Shown: positions 1-7,556 of the stretch, piece by piece
How the letters are laid out: each line of letters starts with the position of its first letter
Numbering within the stretch: position 1 is the stretch's first letter
Assembly (NCBI GenBank): GCA_934871445.1
Contig: CAKXBD010000004.1
Location: forward strand, 1-40,943
Direction: 5' to 3'
From: an uncultured bacterium
GTDB taxonomy: Bacteria; Bacillota; Clostridia; Christensenellales; Borkfalkiaceae
Length of the DNA stretch: 40,943 nucleotides
Notes under the pieces: model-generated
What the model saw: the letters and a program-made list of their open reading frames with translations, nothing else
Databases searched by the model: none
What the model was told of the DNA's origin: nothing
Made by a program: the position numbers and the translations under genes

Positions 1-53
1 GATTTTTAGAAATCTTCGCTCTTTTCAGTTACTCTATAAATTGAAATTGATCA

Positions 54-467
54 TTACTTCCTATTCGGCTTTCTTTTAATACTCAACAGCCTAATAAAAT
101 CATTAAACAAGGAAGTGTCCGTCGGCTCAAACATTATCCATTTTCCATCGTGGTAAGTATGAGTATTGTCATATATTTCTTGGACTTCTTTTGAATAGGT
201 TTCCTTTTCGGTTTCAAACTTTAATCGCTCGTCTTTACCCAAAATAATCATAAATCCTATGCAATTTTCTCTTGCATACAAGGCACAAAGCGTTTTGCCG
301 CCCTTACGATATTTATATTCGTATTTCCACGCTTTGCCGCCTTTATCCCATAAGCAATCCATATCATACTTATCGTCAATCAAAGCACACAAATTATTCC
401 ATACTGCGTATAAAGGTTTCCCAACCAAAACCATCATTTCTTCTGCATTAGGTATAGTATCAAGCAT
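54..467 (-). CDS. DUF3788 family protein
   Basis: A 137-residue soluble protein that I recognise as DUF3788 from its overall pattern: a leading MLDTIPNAEE segment, a central CLWDKGGKAWKYEYKYRKGG block, and a middle stretch GFMIILGK followed by a Lys/Glu-rich helix and a KWIMF strand. The length is usual for the family. No biochemical function is established for the family as far as I know; it is often scattered and accessory. The gene and the bases up to about 640 are visibly AT-richer (roughly one third GC in lines I counted) than the rest of the window, which suggests later acquisition. It stands alone at the left edge. The ATG at 467 has only a weak AAAGGA-like site upstream, so the start is likely but not certain. 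Confidence 0.72.
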   Translation of the reverse strand: MLDTIPNAEEMMVLVGKPLYAVWNNLCALIDDKYDMDCLWDKGGKAWKYEYKYRKGGKTLCALYARENCIGFMIILGKDERLKFETEKETYSKEVQEIYDNTHTYHDGKWIMFEPTDTSLFNDFIRLLSIKRKPNRK

Positions 468-641
468 ATAAATATTCCGATTCCTTTGCTAAATTATCGT
501 TTATCCTGCCGCCATCGTATTACAAGCGGCTTAAAAAGTAAAATAACCAAACGCATAACATCTTGCAAGGTATAATCGTTATACTTCTTTCGCCACGCTA
601 AATTCCTATCGGAATCATGTTAAGTTAAGCCCGGTCGTTTT

Positions 642-836
642 TTATTCGCTCATCAACTGAGAAATGACGTCTAAAATTTTGTCGTGACAGCCACCGCAAC
701 CCGTCGAGCATTTCGTCAGACGCTGTACCTCTTCAAATTCTTTATCCACGTCGTCGAAACGCGCATGCGTATGTAACGCTTTCTCTATATCCGCCACCGA
801 AACCTGCTTACAATTGCATATAATTTGATTTTCCAT
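642..836 (-). CDS. BFD-like [2Fe-2S]-binding protein
   Basis: A 64-residue protein of the bacterioferritin-associated-ferredoxin-like (Fer2_BFD) family. Cys7 and Cys9 form the leading CxC; Cys43, Cys47 and Cys50 lie in the closing TKCSTGCGGC segment, and the last CxxC completes the expected four ligands for a [2Fe-2S] cluster. Free-standing small BFD proteins are thought to pass electrons or iron to partner redox proteins; no partner is encoded next door. It has its own promoter (872-900) and a good AAGGAG ribosome site, so it is a monocistronic unit. The extra cysteine (Cys43) is worth noting but such extra cysteines are not rare in this family. Confidence 0.85.
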   Translation of the reverse strand: MENQIICNCKQVSVADIEKALHTHARFDDVDKEFEEVQRLTKCSTGCGGCHDKILDVISQLMSE

Positions 837-871
837 ACCGGTTTGCTCCTTACTCCGTTTCTTCTGCCCGT

Positions 872-900
872 ATTATAACACTTTTTTTCGTGCTTGTCAA
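872..900 (-). promoter_or_regulatory. Promoter of the BFD-like gene
   Basis: Read on the minus strand: -35 TTGACA (900-895), 17-base spacer, -10 TATAAT (877-872). Both hexamers are perfect consensus. The AAGGAG ribosome site follows about 25 bases further on. The -35 box lies directly after the hairpin that ends the upstream DUF421 gene. Confidence 0.85.
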
Positions 901-908
901 CAATACGA

Positions 909-930
909 AGGGCGGCTTTTCGGCCGCCCT
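909..930 (-). terminator. Hairpin after the DUF421 gene
   Basis: AGGGCGGC and GCCGCCCT form a perfect 8-bp GC-rich stem with a 6-base loop immediately after the DUF421 stop codon. The minus-strand tail is only moderately T-rich (TCGTATTGTT), so it is a weak-tailed terminator. Confidence 0.55.
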
Positions 931-932
931 CC

Positions 933-1610
933 CTATTTCCTATGGACTTGATATTCCCCCTTTTCCCCGTCGTAAGACGCGACTAAAATATCGTTCAGCT
1001 CCCGCTTGGAACGAATTCTCAGCCGTTCGAACAATTCCTCCATGGACAGCCCCAAAGCCCGAATTACCCGATACTGCGGTTTTCCGTTGACGATGACATA
1101 ATCGGGCGGAGACGCGCTATCCTCTTCCTGCCCAAGATCTTCGAGCACTGTAGGTCGCTTATTGCTTTTGGGGAGAATGCTCAATTTTCCCGTCGTCTCA
1201 AACAGCGCGAACGCGATGTCGTTCACATCGAAAAAATTCTTCTCCCGCGCCATACCTAAAACATCCTCTACGTCTAACTTGGACTTTTTCAGATTTTCAT
1301 AGTTGAATTCCCCTTCCTCGATAATCGTCAGAACCTCTCCCTTCAAAAATTTCCGAAACGGATGCTTGCGCTCCATTATATCGAGAAGGAGACTCAGCGC
1401 GCAGTAGATAGAAATGGCAATGAGAAAATGATAAAACGGCTCCTCCGTCTCCGTGCTCCACTCCGCCGCGATAGACCCGATGGAAATCCCGACGACATAA
1501 TCGATAAAACTCAGCTCCGCAATTTGCTTTTTGCCGAGAATTTTCGTCACGATAAATAAAAACCCGAACGACGATAACGAAAATATCAGCACCTTGACTA
1601 CGTTTTCCAT
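933..1610 (-). CDS. DUF421 domain membrane protein (YetF/YdfS type)
   Basis: 225 residues with two to three N-terminal membrane segments (about residues 5-75; the loop ILGKKQIAELSFIDYVVGIS is the classic DUF421 signature) followed by a soluble domain with the LKKSKLDVEDVLGMAREKN motif of the family. Family members in Bacillus (YetF, YdfS, YrbG) are membrane proteins of poorly defined role, some linked to spore germination or envelope stress. Here it follows the GNAT gene by 43 bases and ends in a hairpin, so the two may be cotranscribed. The ribosome site before ATG 1610 is weak. Confidence 0.88.
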   Translation of the reverse strand: MENVVKVLIFSLSSFGFLFIVTKILGKKQIAELSFIDYVVGISIGSIAAEWSTETEEPFYHFLIAISIYCALSLLLDIMERKHPFRKFLKGEVLTIIEEGEFNYENLKKSKLDVEDVLGMAREKNFFDVNDIAFALFETTGKLSILPKSNKRPTVLEDLGQEEDSASPPDYVIVNGKPQYRVIRALGLSMEELFERLRIRSKRELNDILVASYDGEKGEYQVHRK

Positions 1611-1653
1611 ATATCGCAGTATCCGCGACTTTCCCCTAAATTATGCCCGCGCT

Positions 1654-2208
1654 CTACCGTAATTTTTTGAACAGTCTCGCGCTCCAAAATTCCATGCCCA
1701 ATTCCTCGATATAAAAATGAAAAATTTTCCGCCAATCCTTTGTCGCAGTACTCAAAAAAATATAGTCCGTCCCTTCCTCTTTCAGGCGCTCCTCCAAAAA
1801 TTCGTACAGCGCCCGTCCTATGCCCATGCTCCGATACTCGGAAACTACGTATATCTCTTCGATTTCAAAATATTCCGTCCCGTCCGGCGCCACCGATGAG
1901 GCATTTTTCAAGTATTCCTTCCTGCCGAACAAATAGCCGACTGTCTTTCCCTCGCGCTCGGCCGTAAAAATTCTTCGGCCTTCGATATCGCCCTTTTCGT
2001 TTTTTCGGTATCCGTAACAGCTATTTTCCCGCTCCCAAGCCTCCGAAAGCGCGAGAATATCTCTTAACGTCGCCTCTTCTCCCGTCGATTCGCGGATTTC
2101 CGCCTCCGATTCGAGTTCGGAAAGCATTTCGAGAAGTTTATCCTCCGAGAGTTCCTCTCTCGTCGACGCCAGCTTTCCATAGGCAAGTTTGTCGTGATGT
2201 ATGGTCAT
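1654..2208 (-). CDS. GNAT family N-acetyltransferase
   Basis: 184 residues. The GNAT acetyl-CoA motif A is plain: EEIYVVSEYRSMGIGRALYE, with the R-x-x-G-I-G pyrophosphate loop at about residues 128-134, preceded by the usual beta strand (GKTVGYLFGRKEY). Near the C terminus, WRKIFHFYIEELGMEFWSA is the common GNAT beta-6/beta-7 region. The substrate cannot be inferred. The N-terminal 40 residues (charged helices) lie outside the core domain. Its ATG overlaps the stop of the upstream broken TfoX-like gene (ATGA at 2208-2205), so the two were a translationally coupled pair before the upstream gene decayed; the promoter at 2532-2560 probably still serves this gene. Confidence 0.87.
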   Translation of the reverse strand: MTIHHDKLAYGKLASTREELSEDKLLEMLSELESEAEIRESTGEEATLRDILALSEAWERENSCYGYRKNEKGDIEGRRIFTAEREGKTVGYLFGRKEYLKNASSVAPDGTEYFEIEEIYVVSEYRSMGIGRALYEFLEERLKEEGTDYIFLSTATKDWRKIFHFYIEELGMEFWSARLFKKLR

Positions 2209-2509
2209 TGTCTTTCTCCTTTTTTCCCTTTGTGCCGCGGGGCAGGGAGCTCGTCGTACATGCTCTCGAACAGCCTTTGAAGCAATTCCTTATCGTCCAC
2301 GTCCTCCACAAACAACATCTCCTTTGCCCCCTCACAGGGAGGTTCCGACGGCGCGGAGAGAAGCAGCGCTTTCGCGGAGGCGTTCGGTTTTACCAAAAAG
2401 CGTTCGCCACAGATATAGGCCGCGATTTTTTTATAGAACGACAGGAAATCGCCTCTAATCCCGAAAGCTGCTCCAAAATATAATCGACGTATTCCTTGCT
2501 CGAAGCTAT
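2205..2509 (-). pseudogene. TfoX N-terminal-domain protein, start lost and frame broken
   Basis: Two reading frames together give a TfoX_N-like protein. The upstream frame reads ASSKEYVDYILEQLSG; the downstream frame reads GDFLSFYKK, then AAYICGERFLVKPNASAKA, then EPPCEGAKEMLFVEDVDDKE, the usual order in this family. The join near 2455-2470 is out of frame and lacks the expected YRKMMGE-like stretch, so a short deletion is likely. Where the family start Met precedes ASS, this sequence has ATA (2509-2507), 7 bases after a good AGGAG site. Two independent lesions favour a real pseudogene over a single read error. Nothing suggests rescue by frameshifting, although a run of seven A lies close by. 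TfoX_N proteins are small, often of unknown role outside competence regulation. Confidence 0.75.
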
Positions 2510-2531
2510 GTTTATTCTCCTATACCGCTTC

Positions 2532-2560
2532 ATTATATCATCTTTTTTGCAAAAAAACAA
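2532..2560 (-). promoter_or_regulatory. Promoter of the tfoX-like/GNAT unit
   Basis: Minus strand: -35 TTGTTT (2560-2555), 17-base spacer, -10 TATAAT (2537-2532). The -10 box overlaps an ATG at 2533, which therefore cannot be the start of the TfoX-like gene; this is what points to the ATA at 2509 as the former start. Confidence 0.65.
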
Positions 2561-2572
2561 CCCTCTTTTCCC

Positions 2573-2612
2573 AAAAAATACGGAGTCGCAGAAAACTGCG
2601 GCTCCGTATTTA
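2573..2612 (-). terminator. Terminator of the second carbohydrate operon
   Basis: Minus strand: stem TACGGAGCCGCAG / CTGCGACTCCGTA (13 bp with one G-T pair), loop TTTT, then a run of six T. It lies 10 bases after the stop codon of the 1086-residue lipoprotein gene. Confidence 0.9.
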
Positions 2613-2621
2613 TAAGTTTTA

Positions 2622-5600
2622 TCAATTCCGATAACAATAGCTTCCCCCAAGTTCGTCAACAACGCCGAACTGCGTCACCACAAAGGAGGTGCCCTCAGGG
2701 AGTGTATCCCCCCAATCTTCCGCATTGAACAACTTGATAGTAAAGCCCTTCATGTCCGCTTCCACACTTTCGAACTTTCCGCCATAACGGCCGCAAAGTT
2801 CATCGCCGTAAATAAGTATGGTCGCAGTCTTTCCCGGCTCTACGTAGCAGTCAGCAGGATAGTATCCATCTACGGACAGGACCATGCGCGTAGAGGAGGT
2901 ATTCTTCACAGTAAGAACGATCGTCTGCGTCGCCGTAAGCGTAAAGCCGTCTGCGGGATTGAATTTCACATAGGCAGCATTGCTCGTCGTTACCTTCAAG
3001 CCCTCCTCCGTCGCCTGCGCCGTTCCGTTCGACACATAAAGCCCTTGCTTTCCTTGATTATATGCGCTCTCTTCGAGAATAGAGGCACTATTCGTAAGGT
3101 CGATAAGGTTATTCTCCAAAGCGAGCTTTTTGCCCATCATGGCGCCGAGATAAACGGTACAATCTGCCTGAATGGCGCCGCCGTCTCCGTCGATGAACGC
3201 GATAAAGAATTTTCCCGAATTCCAAGGCGCATCGCTTTCATAGTCCAAATCCTTGAAATAACCGCCCGAAACCACAGGTGCAGAGAGGATTACTTTTGTC
3301 CATTCTCCCTTTTTCAAAAGGACGTGACTCGACCACCAGCATTTCATTTGAATATCGTAGTCATTGGCATTATAGATGGGAATTTCCAAATAATCGTATT
3401 CGGTGATGTCTTTGATATAGGGATTCTTAAAGCGCACGCCGAAACGCATATCCGCTTCTCCGCCCGTGCCGTCCACCTGAGAGACAACTTTCGTAGACCC
3501 CGCTTGATTTTCAAACTTGACGTTTGTATCATAGCTCAAATCGGCACGGATTCCCTCTGCCTGACGAGCTCCCGCGTTGATATCGAAGTACACGAGTTCG
3601 TCCTCCACCGGATCGACGACATAGGTCTCAGAGTACAAATTGCCTACATTGGCGGAAATTTTTCCGGGCGAGACATAATAATTGGTTAAATAAATTGTAA
3701 TTTCGTCCGGCTGAGTAGAATTTGTCACGCGGTCCCAATCGTCAATATTGACGACAAATTCCCCCCATGACTGTCCCCTTACAGGTAAAAAATAATCCCA
3801 TTCGCCGTTACCGCTGACGTACATTTCTCCCGTGGTATCGGGATTTCCGTTATAGACGGGAATAATCAATGCGTCGGCGGTCTCTCGAGCTTTGCGGATA
3901 AATTCCCCTTTGATCGTAATCGTGGAGACCGTCGCTCCGCTATCGCCCGGCGCTTCTTCGGAGAATGTGACCTTGACGGAAGATGTATCATCGCCCGCGA
4001 CATTTTCCTCGTCGAGTACGATCTGCGCCCCGGGAGAGGAGAATACAAAGTCGTTCCCCTCGTCGTCGCGATACTCAAAGGTTCCTTCGGCGCTCTGATT
4101 GATGTGCAGTTTCAAAGAGGTAATCGCAACTTCCAGCCCCTCTATATCGGTCGAGCCGCCGTTGGCAGTGAATAAGTTAATCGTGATATTCTTTGTTCCG
4201 TCGCCCATTCCGACATCGGGGAATAAATGATGAATCTGACTCTTATAGATGCGCACCTCCTGCCATTCGTCCGTAAGAGGCAAAGCAATCGATTGATAGT
4301 CGATTCCCAAAAGCGGTTTATCGGCTTTGTTCCTCGACGTCGTCTTGGCATAGAAAGACACATAATCATTGGGCGACATCATCGACTGCAAGTCTTCCAA
4401 AGAATATTTAGTAAAATCAATCGTTATCGCACAGCCGGAGTCTTGAAGGTATTCCTCCTGAGGATTGACGTCCGCCGTCAATACGAGCGCGCCCGTAATC
4501 CCGAGCTTCTCGTCCTCGATTTCCGGCCCGCTTTGATAAGTCGTCTGATAATAATCATAGGCCTCTATGTGGGAATTGGCATACTCGCCGTCGAAGTCCG
4601 CCACATAATATGTTTCCCCCTCGACATTTTTTCCCGCATAATTCATCGCGGTCAAATTGCCGATTATGAGCTGCGCTCCGGCGGGGAGATGATAGGAATT
4701 ATCGTAAATGTTCATGCTCCCATCCTCCTGCTCGTATCTTCCGAAGCTATACCAACGGTCGCAGAAAGCGAACAGCATATTCGTCACATCGTAGATGGGC
4801 GTATAGTTCCCCGCGTCCATATCTCCGACCTCAAAAAATGCACTGGGAATCGCATAATATACCGTTTCGCCCGGGCCGACGGTGACGACTGAATACCACC
4901 AAGCGCGGAAAGAAATATAATAATCATTGGGATTATATATGGGCAAAACGATGGTGTCGTAATTCTTCGTCACTTCCTTGATATACGGTTGACGCAGTTC
5001 AAAGGCGCCGACATAATCTATCGCATAGCCGTTATCCTCTCCCGCCACTTGACTGGGTAAATCGTCCTGCTTCACCGTCGTCGTAAATACTGTTCCTCCC
5101 TTGGAACCGTCCGGCCAAATGTGGTCTGCGTCAAAGGAAAGATTTCCGTTATACGCCTCTATCTGATTGGCGCCGAATTCCTGTTCAAAATAGGCGATGA
5201 CATCCTGTTCGGGAACGGGGGCCCCGACGACCTCGAATTTCAGTTTCTTTTCCGATATGTTATCCAGCATATCGGAAGCCGTAAACACCCAATAATGCGT
5301 ACCGGCTACCTTGGGAGTATAAGTATCTTTTCCCGTAATATCCTCCCGCGTTCCGTCGGGCAATTCTACATATACCTTGCTCTCTCCCTTTACGCCCGAA
5401 GCGTCCGCGGCCGTATGTGCGGGAACACCGATTTCCCGCCCCGTCCAAATACAGTATTCGCTGGTATTGGAAACGGAGATTGTCGGTCCCGTCTTGTCCT
5501 CCGAGACGAGCTCCACCTCGAAGGAGATCTCCTCTTTGACATCGGTAAATTCGCTTCCGACCAATCCCACCGATAAATACGTCATCGTATATGTCCCTAT

Positions 5601-5882
5601 TTGTCCGAGCGTGAAAGAACTATAAGAGACGGTAACGGCTTCGCCGTCGGGGTCTGTGACCGATTGAAGTTTCGCCTTATATCCGGTATCCGTGCCGTTG
5701 CGCAGAATTTTATACTGCGGAGCGGAATACGGCTCCCCGAACGAGGCGGTCAGGTTCTCTGCACCGTCCAGCGTATACTCGATTTTTTCAGACTGATCGA
5801 CGGCAGTGGTACAGGCGACCGCTCCAAGCATGGAAAACATCAGAGCAAAAGAGACAGCAACATTAAAAATTTTTCGGTTCAT
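2622..5882 (-). CDS. Large multi-module surface lipoprotein
   Basis: 1086 residues. N-terminal lipoprotein signal: a hydrophobic stretch and lipobox LGAVAC with Cys24. Residues about 30-220 look like Ig/cadherin-type beta domains (YTLDGAENLTASFGEPY; VAGTHYWVFTASDMLDN). Then come about five beta-sandwich-like modules of 130-220 residues. Modules near 230-450 and 790-950 are clearly related: both have PYIK-[ED]-[VI]-T, then a PIYN-[PA]-NDY motif, then a WW pair. A weaker PVYN copy lies near 690. These resemble carbohydrate-binding modules, but I cannot assign a CBM family and see no catalytic motif. The gene follows the solute-binding protein by 33 bases with a GGGAG ribosome site and ends the operon. 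Likely role: cell-surface glycan binding that feeds the importer (inference). Confidence 0.8.
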   Translation of the reverse strand: MNRKIFNVAVSFALMFSMLGAVACTTAVDQSEKIEYTLDGAENLTASFGEPYSAPQYKILRNGTDTGYKAKLQSVTDPDGEAVTVSYSSFTLGQIGTYTMTYLSVGLVGSEFTDVKEEISFEVELVSEDKTGPTISVSNTSEYCIWTGREIGVPAHTAADASGVKGESKVYVELPDGTREDITGKDTYTPKVAGTHYWVFTASDMLDNISEKKLKFEVVGAPVPEQDVIAYFEQEFGANQIEAYNGNLSFDADHIWPDGSKGGTVFTTTVKQDDLPSQVAGEDNGYAIDYVGAFELRQPYIKEVTKNYDTIVLPIYNPNDYYISFRAWWYSVVTVGPGETVYYAIPSAFFEVGDMDAGNYTPIYDVTNMLFAFCDRWYSFGRYEQEDGSMNIYDNSYHLPAGAQLIIGNLTAMNYAGKNVEGETYYVADFDGEYANSHIEAYDYYQTTYQSGPEIEDEKLGITGALVLTADVNPQEEYLQDSGCAITIDFTKYSLEDLQSMMSPNDYVSFYAKTTSRNKADKPLLGIDYQSIALPLTDEWQEVRIYKSQIHHLFPDVGMGDGTKNITINLFTANGGSTDIEGLEVAITSLKLHINQSAEGTFEYRDDEGNDFVFSSPGAQIVLDEENVAGDDTSSVKVTFSEEAPGDSGATVSTITIKGEFIRKARETADALIIPVYNGNPDTTGEMYVSGNGEWDYFLPVRGQSWGEFVVNIDDWDRVTNSTQPDEITIYLTNYYVSPGKISANVGNLYSETYVVDPVEDELVYFDINAGARQAEGIRADLSYDTNVKFENQAGSTKVVSQVDGTGGEADMRFGVRFKNPYIKDITEYDYLEIPIYNANDYDIQMKCWWSSHVLLKKGEWTKVILSAPVVSGGYFKDLDYESDAPWNSGKFFIAFIDGDGGAIQADCTVYLGAMMGKKLALENNLIDLTNSASILEESAYNQGKQGLYVSNGTAQATEEGLKVTTSNAAYVKFNPADGFTLTATQTIVLTVKNTSSTRMVLSVDGYYPADCYVEPGKTATILIYGDELCGRYGGKFESVEADMKGFTIKLFNAEDWGDTLPEGTSFVVTQFGVVDELGGSYCYRN

Positions 5883-5915
5883 GCAATTTTCTCCCTATGA
5901 TTTATTTTTTTCAAT

Positions 5916-7544
5916 TTAGCTTCTCACCGAAGACGAAATATACATCTTGATTTGATCATACCGTTTCGCTTCGTAATCCACTGCATAATCGTGATACGCT
6001 TTCGGCGTGGAATTATTCTTCCAGAACGTAATATCTAACGCGGCCTGATTGCCGTAATTGGTGAGTCCGCCAAACGCTACCAGCGGAGAACGGTAATCCA
6101 TCGTCACGGGAAGAAATTCTTTTCCGTAGGCATCTAAAATGCTCTGTGTATACTTGGAAATCGTAATACTCGAATCCTTCGTCGCATCGTAGCCGTAAGG
6201 CTGAGTGCGTCCGCCGTTCTGTTGAGCAAAGATGCTCTGACCGAGGTCTGACACCATAAATACGAGAAACGCTTTCGCATTATCGATATTTTTTGCGTTT
6301 TTAGGAATAGCTACCGAATGATTCATCGTGCCGCAGGAAATCATTTGGCGGGCCTCTTTGATCCGTGCAAAATCATTCGCTGAAACGCCCGCATATTCCG
6401 TTTTTCCCGCGTCGACGGCGCGAATTACCTCCGCGAGAGTCTCATCGCTCATGTCCTTATCTTCCAAAGTCTCGGTAATTGAACTGATGACCGGCATGCG
6501 CATGAAACGCACGGGCTCGCCATTCTGCTGAACCGCGGCAAAGGTCTCCTTTTCGTACCAATCTCCGCATACTAAAAATGCAGAAGGATTTTTATTGCTC
6601 TGATATTTGCCCGACGCGAGCTGTTCTTGATGCTCGACATAGCCCAAGCCCTCCGAAACCGGATTGACGTGGCCGTTTTTCTCATCGAGAATTTCCGTCA
6701 AAACTTCCAGCGCTCTCAACCGCCCCGTAACGTCGAGAGATTTTCTATATCCCGCTTGGTCGGTCGCTACTTTTTTGGTGTTCCCGTCATAGTATTCGCC
6801 GTAATAATAGTTATAAAAATCGTCGTATCCCTCATATTGCCCCCACCATGTCTCCACTGCATACATCCAATAATTGAGCTCCGGAGAAATGACGACGCCA
6901 TAGGCACGGGTATCCGCGGGCTTTGCGCTCTCTATTTCTTTGAGTTCCTCTAACATATCGAGAAGTTCGTCCGTCGTGACCGGCTCCTCCCATTTGCCTT
7001 CTCCGAATACGCTGTTCAACACGTTTACATTATAATGAAAACTGCTGAATGTGGTCTCCCAAGGCAGCATGTAGTAATTGGAGCCAAACCGGAAAAGCTC
7101 CTCCATACCCGTGGACGCCAGCTTCTCCGCAACCGTCTTATCCTCTCCGCTCGGCTTGGTATTGAAAACGTCATTGATATTGACAAGCTGTCCCTTGGAA
7201 ACGTATTGGGTTATCGCCGCTCCGGAAAATACGAGGTCATATTGGCTAGTCTCATTTCCGATCGCATCTGTACCGATAGAATTGGACGGGTCGGCTACCA
7301 CCAGCACTTGCGTTCCGAATAACTCTTGAAACTTTGCGCCCAAGGCCCTTAACCAGTCACTTCCATATCCCTGTTCGTTCAAAAAGATGTTCAGTTGCCC
7401 TCCCTGCACTTCGGGAACTTCCGAGGAAGAATTTCCAGCGGGCGGCGTGGATACGCCGCCCGGGGTGGACGTACACCCCGCCAACGCGAACGTCGAAGCG
7501 AACAAAACGCTCAACATTCCCGCGATCCATTTTTTTGTTTTCAT
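5916..7544 (-). CDS. Extracellular solute-binding lipoprotein of a sugar ABC importer
   Basis: 542 residues, lipobox ALAGC with Cys24, then a Ser/Pro/Gly-rich linker. The mature protein has the family 1 solute-binding layout: GGQLNIFLNEQGYGSDWLRA at the front, DLVFSGAAITQYVSKGQLV (first lobe), an LPWETTFSSFHYNVNVLN segment, FLVCGDWYEKE, and NHSVAIPKNAKNIDNAKAFL near the hinge. It is longer than the usual 420-460 residues, with an aromatic insert (YEGYDDFYNYYYGEYYDG) near residue 235. It lies 12 bases after the lipoprotein at 7557 with an AAGGAGG site in the gap. The matching permeases are encoded about 3 kb upstream in a separate operon. Ligand unknown, probably an oligosaccharide. Confidence 0.92.
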   Translation of the reverse strand: MKTKKWIAGMLSVLFASTFALAGCTSTPGGVSTPPAGNSSSEVPEVQGGQLNIFLNEQGYGSDWLRALGAKFQELFGTQVLVVADPSNSIGTDAIGNETSQYDLVFSGAAITQYVSKGQLVNINDVFNTKPSGEDKTVAEKLASTGMEELFRFGSNYYMLPWETTFSSFHYNVNVLNSVFGEGKWEEPVTTDELLDMLEELKEIESAKPADTRAYGVVISPELNYWMYAVETWWGQYEGYDDFYNYYYGEYYDGNTKKVATDQAGYRKSLDVTGRLRALEVLTEILDEKNGHVNPVSEGLGYVEHQEQLASGKYQSNKNPSAFLVCGDWYEKETFAAVQQNGEPVRFMRMPVISSITETLEDKDMSDETLAEVIRAVDAGKTEYAGVSANDFARIKEARQMISCGTMNHSVAIPKNAKNIDNAKAFLVFMVSDLGQSIFAQQNGGRTQPYGYDATKDSSITISKYTQSILDAYGKEFLPVTMDYRSPLVAFGGLTNYGNQAALDITFWKNNSTPKAYHDYAVDYEAKRYDQIKMYISSSVRS

Positions 7545-7556
7545 TGTTGCCTCCTT

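Noticed and set aside
933..2530. Plus-strand ORFs opposite the DUF421 and GNAT genes
   Set aside because: They are mirror images of real minus-strand genes, with no ribosome sites or recognisable products.
2390..2533. Programmed -1 frameshifting at the seven-A run in the TfoX-like gene
   Set aside because: The frame register fits, but the protein would still lack the conserved middle segment and the start codon is also lost, so decay explains it better.
3045..5900. Long plus-strand open frames of 150-220 codons opposite the large lipoprotein gene
   Set aside because: Antisense shadows; no start signals, and the minus-strand frame has a signal peptide, modules and a terminator.
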